Shown one piece after another: positions 9,109-18,503 of a DNA stretch of 64,000 nt. Below the pieces are notes generated by a model, which saw nothing but the letters and a program-made list of their open reading frames with translations, searched no databases and was not told the DNA's origin. This DNA comes from Bacilli bacterium (GTDB lineage: Bacteria; Bacillota_I; Bacilli_A; RF39; UBA660). The position numbers and the translations under genes are program-made. Each line of letters starts with the position of its first letter. Positions within the stretch are counted from its first letter, which is position 1. Location: the NCBI GenBank assembly GCA_016283935.1, contig JAEENX010000002.1, forward strand, positions 1 through 64,000, in the 5' to 3' direction.

Positions 9109-12100
9109 TTCAATTTTAATAAATACTTCATGACCATTGATGTCTGTAGCTTCTCCATCTTTCTTGTTTTCATATACAAGGGCAAGTGTTTCAGACATTA
9201 TATAATCACTGAATTTTTCAAATGCTTTATTAGTATCAGCATCTCCATCATAATATAACTTAATTCTATCAGCTATATCTAATCCTGAAGATTTTCTTAA
9301 GTTTTGTACTTTAGATACAAATTCTCTTGCTAATCCTTCATAAATTAAATCTTCTGTTAATTCAGTATTTAAAATGATGAATTTATTATTTTGCATTCCA
9401 ACATTAAAGCCTTCTTTAGCATCAATTCTGATATCAACCATATCTGGAGTAATGTCTAATCTTTCTCCATCAAAGTCTACAGTAATTGTTTCTTCTTGAA
9501 GTAATAATGTTTCATCTTCTTCAGATAAATCTTGTAATAATTGTTGATATTCTTTCATCTTAGGACCAAACATTGCACCACAAACTTTGAAGTTTGGTTT
9601 AATGTTGAAATTCATGTATTTAGATAAATCATCTACATATACTACTTCTTTAACATTTAATTCTTCTTTAATTAAGTTAACTAAGTCTCCTAAGATAGAT
9701 TCATATTTACCATCAATTAAGCATTCACTTAATGGTTGTCTAACTTTAATCTTATTTTCTTCTCTTACATATCTACCTGTAGAAATTAAGTCTCTTACTA
9801 AATCCATCTTAACTTCGATTTCTTTATTAATAGCTTTAGTATCAACTGTTGGGAATTCAGCTAAATGAACTGATTCTTCTCCAGTTAAGTTCTTATAGAT
9901 TTCTTCAGTTGTATATGGAATAATTGGAGCAGCAAGCTTACATACACCAGTTAATACTTCGTATGTAGTCATATATACGCTCTTCTTAGAATCATCTAGT
10001 TTAGATGACCAGAATCTATCACGGTTTCTTCTAATATACCAGTTAGATAAATCATCTGATACAAATGAAGTAATTAGTTTAACTACTTGATTTAAATCAT
10101 ATACATCATATGCAGCAGTTACATTTTCAACTAACTTATTATATTTAGATAATAACCATTTATCTATTTCTTCTCTATTTTCATATTTAACATTACATTC
10201 AGAAATATCAATTTCATCGATGTTAGCATATGTTTGGAAGAATGAATATGTATTCTTAAATGGATTAAAGAATTTACTATGAACTTCTTTTAATCCATCT
10301 TCATCAAATTTTAATGGAGTCCAAGTTGGTGATACATAAGCTAAATACCATCTAACTGTATCAGCGCCATATTTTTCAATAGTAGTAAATGGTTCAACAG
10401 CATTACCTTTAGATTTATGCATCTTATGACCAAATTTATCTAATAATAATTCATTTACTAATACATTCTTATAAGGACTCTTACCTGTCATGAATACACC
10501 AATTACGATTAATGAATAGAACCAACCTCTTGTTTGGTCAATTCCTTCAGCAATGAAATCAGCTGGATATTGAGATTCCCATAATTCTTTATTTTCAAAT
10601 GGATAATGATATTGAGCAAATGGCATAGCTCCTGAATCGAACCAGCAGTCAATTACTTCTGGAACTCTATTCATTGTCTTACCACATTCAGGACAAGTCA
10701 TATGAATATCATCAACAAATGGTCTATGTAAATCGATAGTAGCTGGATCAACTTCTTCAATTGCTCTTTCAGCTAATTCTTCTCTAGAGCCAATCATTTC
10801 CATATGTCCACATTCACATCTCCATAATGGTAATGGTGTTCCCCAATATCTTGATCTTGAAATGGCCCAATCATTCATGTTTTCTAACCAGTTTCCAAAA
10901 CGTTTTTCTCCAACGAATGATGGATACCAGTTAACTTTCTTATTTTCAGCTATAATCTTATCTTTTAACTTAGTAACTTCTAAGTAATAAGAAGGTCTTG
11001 AATAATATACTAATGGACTATCACATCTCCAACAATGTGGATAATCGTGTTTAAGTTTTTGTTTCTTAAATAATTTATCATTTTCTTTTAACCATTTAAT
11101 TACTTCAAGGTCTGCATCAAAGATTAACATACCTTTCCATGGTCCTTCAATATAATGAGCATCTTCTCCTACTGGATTAACATATGGTAATTTATATTTC
11201 TTACCAACTTGAGCATCGTCTTCACCAAATGCAGGAGCGATATGAACGATACCTGTACCATCTGACATAGTTACATAATCATCACATGTAACAAAGAATG
11301 CTTTACCAGATACTTTAATATCTGAAGGAATTAATTGTTCATATTCAATATATTCTAAATCTTTACCTTTATATGTTTCTAATACTTTATAATCATCACC
11401 TAATACAGCATTACATAATGCTTTAGCTAAGATGAATTTATAACCCATAGATTCTACTTTTACATATTCTTCTTTTGGATTAACACATAATGCAACATTT
11501 GATACTAATGTCCATGGTGTTGTTGTCCATACTAAGAAATATACATCTTCATCTTTCTTTTTGAATGGAACTATAACTGTGTTAGCATCTACTTCTTTAT
11601 ATCCTTGTGCTACTTCATGTGAAGCTAAACCTGTTCCACATCTAGGACACCAAGGTAAAATCTTAACACCTTCATAGAATAATCCTTCATCAAAGAATTT
11701 CTTTAAGATATACCATTCTGTTTCAATATAATTATTATCATATGTAATATATCTGTTATCTAGATCAATGAATTGTCCCATTTGTTCAGTTAATTTTCTG
11801 AAGGCATTTTCATTGTCCCATACTGTTTCTTTACATAAAGCATTAAATTCTTTAATACCATATTTTTCGATATCAGATTTACCAGTAAAACCTAATTTCT
11901 TTTCAACATTAACTTCTACTGGAAGTCCATGAGTATCCCATCCGATTTTTCTTAATACTCTATGTCCTTTCATTGTTTGATATTTACAGAATGAATCTTT
12001 TAAGAACTTAGCTAACATATGATGTAATCCTGGCATACCATTTGCAGTAGCAGGTCCATCATAGAATACCCAATTATCTTTATCATTCTTAGAATCAATT

Positions 12101-12195
12101 GTTTTGTTTAAGATGTCTTGTTTTTTCCATTCTTCTAAAATTGATTGTTCAACTTCAAAAGTTTTTCTTTTGTCTAATTCTTTAAAACCTTTCAT
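9100..12195 (-). CDS. ileS: Isoleucyl-tRNA synthetase, IleS2 type with GxHH signature
   Basis: 1031 aa; charges tRNA-Ile. Class I features: WVFYDGPATANG, WDTHGLPVE, an editing domain with LVWTTTPWTL (about 221-230), zinc-type CPxC pairs and a KMSKS-like KMHKS at 591-595. The length and sequence style are those of the IleS2 (archaeal/eukaryote-like) branch, which in other bacteria is insensitive to mupirocin. The HIGH position reads GLHH (residues 56-59, bases 12019-12030), with first and third residues swapped relative to HxGH. The same GxHH variant has been described in hyper-resistant IleS2 enzymes. It is preceded by an Ile T-box, and its stop codon lies in its own terminator stem. Confidence 0.97.
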   Translation of the reverse strand: MKGFKELDKRKTFEVEQSILEEWKKQDILNKTIDSKNDKDNWVFYDGPATANGMPGLHHMLAKFLKDSFCKYQTMKGHRVLRKIGWDTHGLPVEVNVEKKLGFTGKSDIEKYGIKEFNALCKETVWDNENAFRKLTEQMGQFIDLDNRYITYDNNYIETEWYILKKFFDEGLFYEGVKILPWCPRCGTGLASHEVAQGYKEVDANTVIVPFKKKDEDVYFLVWTTTPWTLVSNVALCVNPKEEYVKVESMGYKFILAKALCNAVLGDDYKVLETYKGKDLEYIEYEQLIPSDIKVSGKAFFVTCDDYVTMSDGTGIVHIAPAFGEDDAQVGKKYKLPYVNPVGEDAHYIEGPWKGMLIFDADLEVIKWLKENDKLFKKQKLKHDYPHCWRCDSPLVYYSRPSYYLEVTKLKDKIIAENKKVNWYPSFVGEKRFGNWLENMNDWAISRSRYWGTPLPLWRCECGHMEMIGSREELAERAIEEVDPATIDLHRPFVDDIHMTCPECGKTMNRVPEVIDCWFDSGAMPFAQYHYPFENKELWESQYPADFIAEGIDQTRGWFYSLIVIGVFMTGKSPYKNVLVNELLLDKFGHKMHKSKGNAVEPFTTIEKYGADTVRWYLAYVSPTWTPLKFDEDGLKEVHSKFFNPFKNTYSFFQTYANIDEIDISECNVKYENREEIDKWLLSKYNKLVENVTAAYDVYDLNQVVKLITSFVSDDLSNWYIRRNRDRFWSSKLDDSKKSVYMTTYEVLTGVCKLAAPIIPYTTEEIYKNLTGEESVHLAEFPTVDTKAINKEIEVKMDLVRDLISTGRYVREENKIKVRQPLSECLIDGKYESILGDLVNLIKEELNVKEVVYVDDLSKYMNFNIKPNFKVCGAMFGPKMKEYQQLLQDLSEEDETLLLQEETITVDFDGERLDITPDMVDIRIDAKEGFNVGMQNNKFIILNTELTEDLIYEGLAREFVSKVQNLRKSSGLDIADRIKLYYDGDADTNKAFEKFSDYIMSETLALVYENKKDGEATDINGHEVFIKIEKN

Positions 12196-12219
12196 ATTAT
12201 CACCTTTCTTTTATATAAA

Positions 12220-12452
12220 ATAAAAAAACTCAATGAGTTAAGGGCGATGTGAGTTACACCGTGGTACCACCTTAATTCATGAGTTTTATTCATGCACTTA
12301 ATCTCGTAACGTGAGTTAATCCGTACTAAACTTATCCTTTAGTCACATCAGAAGTGATCTATATATATCTTTTCTTAATTTATCTTTCACCAATACGATA
12401 AACTCTCTTGTAAGTACTTAATATATACCGTCTTCGTCATTTGTTTTATACT
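12220..12452 (-). promoter_or_regulatory. T-box leader, isoleucine-specific
   Basis: T-box core GGTGGTACCACG on the minus strand (12260-12271), with stem I hallmarks GAGAG and TATTGGTG upstream. The candidate specifier is ATC (12356-12358) in AGATCACTTC, which agrees with ileS. Competing terminator and antiterminator helices around 12222-12275 end in a T-run. Uncharged tRNA-Ile should allow read-through into ileS. Confidence 0.92.
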
Positions 12453-12457
12453 TGATA

Positions 12458-12486
12458 ATTATATAGTTTTTACTATTAAAAGTCAA
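12458..12486 (-). promoter_or_regulatory. ileS promoter
   Basis: TTGACT (12481-12486), 17-nt spacer, TATAAT (12458-12463) on the minus strand, placing the start near 12451 at the head of the T-box. Confidence 0.88.
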
Positions 12487-12491
12487 CCATA

Positions 12492-13574
12492 TTAGTCTAA
12501 ATCATCTTTATTAGCATCATCTAATTTTTTAGATGATATCATCATTAAACCATTTTTTCCTTCTTTAACATTTTTTCTATCTATCTTCTTAGCTTTTGTT
12601 AACTTAGGCATATCTTTTTTTGTTACTTTCTTCTTAGGTGTTTCATCAACTAATTCTTCAATCTTTTCTTCCATCTTAGGTGTTTCTACTACATTAGCTT
12701 TTGATGAATTAAATACACTTACATCAACTGCTCTGAAATCACGTGAAGAATCAAATTTAACATCTTCTCTTTTAGCAACATTATCTTTAAATGGATCAAA
12801 TGCACCTAATTCTAATTTATTCTTAGGCTCTTCTTTAGGCTTCTCACCTATTTGTTTAATTTCTTCTATATTAAATCTATAGTCATCTCTATTAAAGCGT
12901 TTACTTGTAACTTTCTTAGACATTTCTCTTTCTCTATGAGTTCTAAATATATCATTCTTAGTTGGTAATAATACTATTAATAATAATATTAAACATATTA
13001 TTGCTACTACTATTAAGAATCTTGTTAAATACTCAGAGATTGTATGTTTTATTCTTAAATTAGTATTTATATCTGTATAAGATAGAGATACTCTATTTAA
13101 TGTTTCACGATTAATATCAATTTCTATACCATCATATTTATATTTAGATATATTATCACTTGAATAAGCTTTAATATCTTTTATATCAATAAAATCATCT
13201 TTACCTATTTTAAATGAATTTAAAGCTTTGAAAGTTAAAACAGCATATTCTACTCCATCATAGTCTTGATCTAATTTACTTTCAATTTTTACTTTTCTAT
13301 ATCTTCCATCTTTTATTAATGTACCAGTTTCAATAGAAAAACTATTTAATGGTTTAGCATCAATAAATTCTAAGTTTCTACCATTATATGTGATTTCTTG
13401 TTCAATTGAACTTACATATTCTCCTGAATACGAAAGAATAATATAAAAATAATTACTCTTATCTAATTCTTCTGTTTGTAACGAAGCTTTAGGAGAAAAC
13501 TTAGATGACTCTGCATATACAGGTAAAGTAATTACCATTAATAAAACTAATAATATTTTAAATACATTCTTCAT
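12492..13574 (-). CDS. Membrane-anchored cohesin-like protein
   Basis: 360 aa. A signal peptide (about 1-21, ending PVYA) precedes a beta-rich extracellular domain (about 25-155). Its EFIDAKPLNSFSIETG and VEYAVLTFKAL segments look like a cohesin or carbohydrate-binding-type fold. A single transmembrane helix (about 185-203) leads to a long Lys/Glu-rich cytoplasmic tail (about 160 aa). It is a shorter relative of the gene upstream, which has the same N-terminal architecture and stops 10 nt before this start, so the pair is an operon. A link between an outside protein-binding domain and a cytoplasmic partner is plausible. No partner is identified. Confidence 0.7.
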   Translation of the reverse strand: MKNVFKILLVLLMVITLPVYAESSKFSPKASLQTEELDKSNYFYIILSYSGEYVSSIEQEITYNGRNLEFIDAKPLNSFSIETGTLIKDGRYRKVKIESKLDQDYDGVEYAVLTFKALNSFKIGKDDFIDIKDIKAYSSDNISKYKYDGIEIDINRETLNRVSLSYTDINTNLRIKHTISEYLTRFLIVVAIICLILLLIVLLPTKNDIFRTHREREMSKKVTSKRFNRDDYRFNIEEIKQIGEKPKEEPKNKLELGAFDPFKDNVAKREDVKFDSSRDFRAVDVSVFNSSKANVVETPKMEEKIEELVDETPKKKVTKKDMPKLTKAKKIDRKNVKEGKNGLMMISSKKLDDANKDDLD

Positions 13575-13584
13575 ATATTTCCTC

Positions 13585-15858
13585 CTATTTCATTACACAA
13601 TCTGTGCCTTCTATTTTTACATCAAATACATATCTATAACCATTGAATGCTATACCCGCTTCTGACATAGATGTTTTTTCAACTGATTTTGGATTAATTA
13701 CTGTAGAACCACAATACAACTTCAAGTTAGAAGTAAATGATGATTCAAATAATGTTATTCCCTTAACAGTAGAATGATATTCTCCAGTAGTTGAATATAT
13801 CTCACGATTATTATATGTGAATCTTTGAGTATATTTCTTTGGTTTCATATTAATTGTACATGTACCACTATACTCTGCAATACTACCAGAGAATTTTCTA
13901 GTATTTGGATCAAAACTATAATCTTTGAATCCACCATTACATATTACATTTTGATATTCATAATGATCATCAAATTTTACTGTACTAGTAATCATTGTAT
14001 CAACAGCTTGATTCTTCATATTTATTACATTATTTTCTATTCTACGATCACTATCATGATAATTTATATTAACATTTGCATTAATTGAATTAGATTTACC
14101 AAAGGTAATGGAACAATTTGATTGATTAATTACATTTGAAATTGTAACAGTATATCCATTATGAGTGATATTACCTGATGTACAGAATAATCCATTTAAA
14201 TTTTGATATCCTTCACCATTTGGATATACATTGAATGTGATTGATCCATCATATGGTAATTCAACACTGTCATAATCACCAGAACCATTAAAATATGATA
14301 TTTGAACTTTATATTTTGTTGTTTCACCATTAGATGCATCTTTTGTAACTGGTGTTTTAGTTGTAAATTCTTTAGGAGTATAAACAACTTCTCCATCTGA
14401 ATTTCTAGTCTCACCACTTGTAGTTGTTCCACCATTATTATTAATTGGTGGATTAGTATTATCGTGTTTCCATTTACCATTTGCTGTAGTTCTTACTTTA
14501 GTTGTTCCATTCTTAGTTGTTCTAACATACCTACTTGTTGATTTTAAGTTAAATGTTGCTTGTGGTTTACTATCTGAAACTGTCATAGTATCTTGAATAA
14601 TAGTTATATTATTTATATCTTTAAGAGCAATAATATCTAACATATCAATAGAATTATCATTATTGATATCATATTCAGCACTCCAAGCCATATTTCCTAA
14701 AATCATATTTCTTAGATTATTCATTTCATCATCTGAAATAGCTTTTACTGATGATAAATTAAATAATCCAAATACTAATAATAATCCTAAGAATACTCCT
14801 AATTTTGAATTATTATCATCTTGTAAACTTTGATTTGTTAAATTATCTAAATTAACAGCACCTTCTGTTGATATTTCAGATGTTGTTGTATCATCATCAT
14901 ATGCATATCCATTTGATGATTCAGTAAATGATGAAAAATCATCTGGTAACATATTTTCATCACCAGTATCTTGATTTCCAATGAATACTCCTCTTTCAGG
15001 AATAATTTCTTGTTGAACTGGTGCTACTGGTTCTGCTTTCATCAAATCATTTATATTAGCTTGATGTGCTTGAACAGGTTGTTCTTTAACTTTTTTCTTT
15101 CCCCATTTACCAAGTTTAGCAATTCTAATTTTTTCAGGTTTGTCATCATCATCTATAGTTTTAAATTTCTTTGGTACTTTAGCAAATCTCATCTTTTTAA
15201 CTATATGATTATGATCATGTTTTTTATTATATTCTCTTAAATCTTTAGTAATAATTGTATATCTTATAATTATAAATGCAAATATAATAGCACCTAAGCA
15301 ATATAATACTTTTTTCCAGTTATTATTTAAGTACATATTAATTTGAGTCATGAAAGTTTGTTCTTGAGCAACATAAGATACTGTTCCATCTTTATCATAG
15401 AATACTGTAAAAGTCATAGATGGAGCAGTTTTTAATAACTCATCTGCTGTAGCAACTTTATTATTTGAAAAGTATATCTCAGTTCTTTCACCTGGTTTAA
15501 AATCTTCTTTAATTCTAAAAGTTAAATTAGCATAGTATACTTTTTGAAATCCATAGTCTGAATCTGCTAATATTTTAAATGATTTAAATACTCCATTTGT
15601 TAAATCTTTTCCTTTAGTAACAGTAAAATAATCATTTCCTTCAATACTTACAAATTCTAATTTTTCTTGATTATATACAACAGAGCTCATTACGGCCATT
15701 GTACTTTCTTCTCTTAAACCAAGTTGGATAGTAAATGTATTATCTTTAAGTTCATTTTCCATTTTATATAATACTTCATATTGAACATCTGAAGCATATA
15801 CATTAGATATAAAGAATGTAAAAATCAAAGTTATTATTAATAATAATTTCTTCTTCAT
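13585..15858 (-). CDS. Two-part surface protein: cohesin-like domain, two membrane segments, dockerin-like motif
   Basis: 757 aa. Order: signal peptide (1-22); cohesin-like beta domain (about 27-155, EKLEFVSIEGNDYF... YYANLTFRI); transmembrane helix (about 183-201); Lys-rich then acidic cytoplasmic linker (about 202-350); a second hydrophobic segment that itself looks like a signal peptide (KLGVFLGLLLVFGLFNLSSV, 352-371); a dockerin-type calcium loop (DINNDNSIDMLD, 397-408: D-x-N-x-D-x-x-I-D-x-x-D); a Thr/Gly/Asn linker; and Cys-containing beta repeats to the end. Only one dockerin half-repeat is visible. The layout suggests fusion of a cohesin-membrane protein with a secreted dockerin-bearing protein. 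It forms an operon with the 360-aa relative downstream. Confidence 0.7.
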   Translation of the reverse strand: MKKKLLLIITLIFTFFISNVYASDVQYEVLYKMENELKDNTFTIQLGLREESTMAVMSSVVYNQEKLEFVSIEGNDYFTVTKGKDLTNGVFKSFKILADSDYGFQKVYYANLTFRIKEDFKPGERTEIYFSNNKVATADELLKTAPSMTFTVFYDKDGTVSYVAQEQTFMTQINMYLNNNWKKVLYCLGAIIFAFIIIRYTIITKDLREYNKKHDHNHIVKKMRFAKVPKKFKTIDDDDKPEKIRIAKLGKWGKKKVKEQPVQAHQANINDLMKAEPVAPVQQEIIPERGVFIGNQDTGDENMLPDDFSSFTESSNGYAYDDDTTTSEISTEGAVNLDNLTNQSLQDDNNSKLGVFLGLLLVFGLFNLSSVKAISDDEMNNLRNMILGNMAWSAEYDINNDNSIDMLDIIALKDINNITIIQDTMTVSDSKPQATFNLKSTSRYVRTTKNGTTKVRTTANGKWKHDNTNPPINNNGGTTTSGETRNSDGEVVYTPKEFTTKTPVTKDASNGETTKYKVQISYFNGSGDYDSVELPYDGSITFNVYPNGEGYQNLNGLFCTSGNITHNGYTVTISNVINQSNCSITFGKSNSINANVNINYHDSDRRIENNVINMKNQAVDTMITSTVKFDDHYEYQNVICNGGFKDYSFDPNTRKFSGSIAEYSGTCTINMKPKKYTQRFTYNNREIYSTTGEYHSTVKGITLFESSFTSNLKLYCGSTVINPKSVEKTSMSEAGIAFNGYRYVFDVKIEGTDCVMK

Positions 15859-15913
15859 ATATTTTCCCTCTATTATAAATATTATATCAAATATAAAGAG
15901 GACATAATTAAAA

Positions 15914-15940
15914 AAAGTATTAGTTTTACACTAATACTTT
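15914..15940 (-). terminator. gap terminator
   Basis: Stem AAAGTATTAGT/ACTAATACTTT (15914-15940) with a T-run on the minus strand; the gap stop codon lies within the loop region. Confidence 0.8.
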
Positions 15941-16924
15941 CATAGTTCTAATCATTTGGTTAGTATAACCAAGTTCGTTATCATACCAAGCAACTACTTT
16001 TACTAATTTCTTACCTTCATATTCAACTACTTCAGTAAGTAATCCATCTACTAAAGCTCCTCCAGTAAATCCTACTACATCTTGAGATACAATTGGATCT
16101 TCTGTATAAATTAATGTTTCATTTTGAGCTCTTGCAAAAGCAAAATTAATATCTTCTTTTGTTACATCTTTTTCTACTTCAATCGTTAAATCAACAACTG
16201 AACCATCTATAGTTGGAACTCTAAATGCTCCACCTTTTAATTTACCATCTAACTTAGGCATTACTTTTCCAATTGCTTTTGCAGCTCCTGTTTCAGCAGG
16301 AATAATATTAACCATTGCACTTCTACCACGTCTAGAATATGCTCCTTTTTTATGCATAACATCTAATGTTGTTTGATCATTAGTAGTAGCATGAATAGTT
16401 GTCATATATCCACCTAATACATTGAAATTGTCATCTAATACTTTTAATACAGGTGCTAAGCAGTTAGTTGTACAAGATGCAGCTGAAATAATATTTTCAG
16501 TTCCATCTAAAATATCATGGTTAACATTGTATACTACTGTCTTGCATTCACCTTTAGCTGGTGCTGAAATAATAACTTTTTTAGCTCCAGCAGTAATATG
16601 TGCTTGTGCTTTTTCAACATCAGTATAATGTCCTGAGCATTCTAATACTACATCTACTCCTAATTCACCCCAAGGTAAATTAGTAGCATCTGCTTCTTTA
16701 TAAACTTTAATTTCTTTTCCTGCAAATACTATTGCATCTTCTGTATAACTAATTTTAGATGCATCAAATCCTCTAAAATTAGAATCATATTTAAGTAAGA
16801 AATATAAATCTTCTACACTTCCTAAATCATTGATAGCAACACATTCTAATTCATCATCTTTCATCAATTCTCTGAATGCTAATCTACCAATTCTACCAAA
16901 TCCATTAATTGCAATTTTTTTCAT
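15926..16924 (-). CDS. gap: Glyceraldehyde-3-phosphate dehydrogenase
   Basis: 332 aa, typical length. Oxidative phosphorylation of GAP to 1,3-bisphosphoglycerate in glycolysis, cytoplasmic. The N-terminal Rossmann motif AINGFGRIGR, the catalytic SAASCTTNCLAP with Cys151, and the C-terminal WYDNELGYTNQM are all intact. The Asp after INDL near residue 33 fits NAD+ preference. It starts 3 nt after the stop of the uridine-kinase-like gene, so the two are cotranscribed. It is closed by a strong terminator at its 3' end. Confidence 0.98.
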   Translation of the reverse strand: MKKIAINGFGRIGRLAFRELMKDDELECVAINDLGSVEDLYFLLKYDSNFRGFDASKISYTEDAIVFAGKEIKVYKEADATNLPWGELGVDVVLECSGHYTDVEKAQAHITAGAKKVIISAPAKGECKTVVYNVNHDILDGTENIISAASCTTNCLAPVLKVLDDNFNVLGGYMTTIHATTNDQTTLDVMHKKGAYSRRGRSAMVNIIPAETGAAKAIGKVMPKLDGKLKGGAFRVPTIDGSVVDLTIEVEKDVTKEDINFAFARAQNETLIYTEDPIVSQDVVGFTGGALVDGLLTEVVEYEGKKLVKVVAWYDNELGYTNQMIRTMKVLV

Positions 16925-16927
16925 TTT

Positions 16928-18376
16928 CTACTCTCCTCTTTCAAATATAGAACCACCAATAAATTCTCTTAAAACATTGTCCGGTTGAATATACTCACTT
17001 GATATTGTATAACTACTCTTTAAGTTATCTAATAATCTTCTAGCTTCATTATAGTATGGTGAATCCATTTTTATATCATATAGTAATGGTTCAACAAAAA
17101 CCTTTAATACACCAATTTCATATACATATGCTGTATTAATAATTCCATCTACTGTATCAGTATATGGGAAGATATATTTTTCTTCTCCATCTCTTACAGA
17201 TTGCCATGAAGCTATAGATTGTTCAGCACTTCTTCCTCTTGTTCTAAAATCTCTTATTATTCTTCTTAATAATCTATTATCTGTAGTACTAATATAATTA
17301 TGTCTATCTACTGCTAATGGAGTAAGTGGACTAATATATACTTTATATACTACTTGAGTATCTAATCTTTTTAATATTTCTGGATTTATTGCATGTAATC
17401 CTTCAATTACTAACATTTGATTTTCTTTTAATTTTACTGGAGCATTGTTAAATTCTTTAACACCTTTAACGAAGTTATATGTTGGTAATTTAACCTCTTC
17501 TCCCTTAAGTAAATTATTTAGTGAATTAGTAAATAAATCTAAATCTAATGCTCTTACTGATTCGAAATCTTTATTACCATTTTCATCTAATGGAGTTTCA
17601 TCTTTTTCTAAGAAGAAATCATCTAAACTAAGTGGAATTGCATCATATCCCATTGCTGATAAGCAAAGAGATACTCTCTTACTTGTTGTAGTTTTTCCAC
17701 TTGAAGATGGTCCAGCTAGTAATACAATTCTTTTATTGTTATCAATAATTTGCTTACATATATCATGAATATCCATATCACTTTTAAGATTGTTTTTAGT
17801 GATTAAATCATTTATTTTACCTTGAGAAACAACTTTATTAACATCATCTACAAAGTTAATTCCAATTCTTTCTGCCCATGTATTATATTCTTTAAATGCA
17901 TTATAAATTCTATTTCTAAATGTGAAATCAATTTTATCATGCATTGGATATACAAGAACTAATTCATTATCAGTTATATAGTATAAATCAAATATCTTTA
18001 ATTCTCCTGATGTTGCAGGCATATCATGTGAATAGAAGTAATTGTATTGTCCTTCAAATTCATACATGGAAACTGTAACATTACTAATAGCTAAAATGTT
18101 ATTTGCTTTTTCAATATATCCTTTCTTTAAATAGAATTCATAAGCTTCTTGTTTAGAGACTACTTTCTTATTAAATGGGATATTTTGATCAGCCATTTTT
18201 TTCATGTATTGTTTGATTTTTTCTACTTCTACTTTTGTTATATTTGTATCTGCAAATATTTTTACACATATACCATGATCTAGCGAATGTCTAAATTCTA
18301 CTTCACCATCATACAATCTTTTTACCGCATTACATAACATGAATTTTAATCCAGATTGATATATCTTTATATTCAT
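16928..18376 (-). CDS. Uridine kinase-like nucleoside kinase with N-terminal extension
   Basis: 482 aa. The C-terminal half is a P-loop kinase of the uridine kinase/phosphoribulokinase family, with Walker A GPSSSGKTTTSKR (about 225-237), PLSLDDFF and VIEGLHAINPEI. The N-terminal about 200 residues resemble the ThrRS-like editing/TGS-type region seen in long uridine-kinase-like proteins of Firmicutes (YFYSHDMPATSG). It probably phosphorylates a nucleoside, but the true substrate is uncertain. I place the start at the ATG at 18376 (AGGTGATACT upstream). The frame is open to 18499, but that extra part runs through the terminator of the preceding gene. It is cotranscribed with gap. Confidence 0.85.
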   Translation of the reverse strand: MNIKIYQSGLKFMLCNAVKRLYDGEVEFRHSLDHGICVKIFADTNITKVEVEKIKQYMKKMADQNIPFNKKVVSKQEAYEFYLKKGYIEKANNILAISNVTVSMYEFEGQYNYFYSHDMPATSGELKIFDLYYITDNELVLVYPMHDKIDFTFRNRIYNAFKEYNTWAERIGINFVDDVNKVVSQGKINDLITKNNLKSDMDIHDICKQIIDNNKRIVLLAGPSSSGKTTTSKRVSLCLSAMGYDAIPLSLDDFFLEKDETPLDENGNKDFESVRALDLDLFTNSLNNLLKGEEVKLPTYNFVKGVKEFNNAPVKLKENQMLVIEGLHAINPEILKRLDTQVVYKVYISPLTPLAVDRHNYISTTDNRLLRRIIRDFRTRGRSAEQSIASWQSVRDGEEKYIFPYTDTVDGIINTAYVYEIGVLKVFVEPLLYDIKMDSPYYNEARRLLDNLKSSYTISSEYIQPDNVLREFIGGSIFERGE

Positions 18377-18413
18377 AGTATCACCTATAATAAATTTTAA
18401 CACAAAAGAAAAG

Positions 18414-18434
18414 AGATATGTTTTAAACATATCT
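18414..18434 (-). terminator. Terminator after the 454-aa surface protein
   Basis: Stem AGATATGTTT/AAACATATCT with T-rich flanks on both sides, located in the gap between the surface-protein gene and the kinase gene. Confidence 0.75.
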
Positions 18435-18503
18435 TTTATTCTTTTTAATTTACAATTATAGATTATTATTTTACATAAAATATCGTTATTTATAATCAAT
18501 TAA

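Noticed and set aside
12492-15858. Cellulosome
   Set aside because: Only cohesin-like domains and one half-dockerin are seen; no dockerin-bearing carbohydrate enzymes are in the window. The GH31 has no signal peptide.
18377-18499. N-terminal 41-codon extension of the uridine-kinase-like gene
   Set aside because: It runs through a terminator hairpin (18414-18434) and lacks an SD; the ATG at 18376 has AGGTGATACT upstream.
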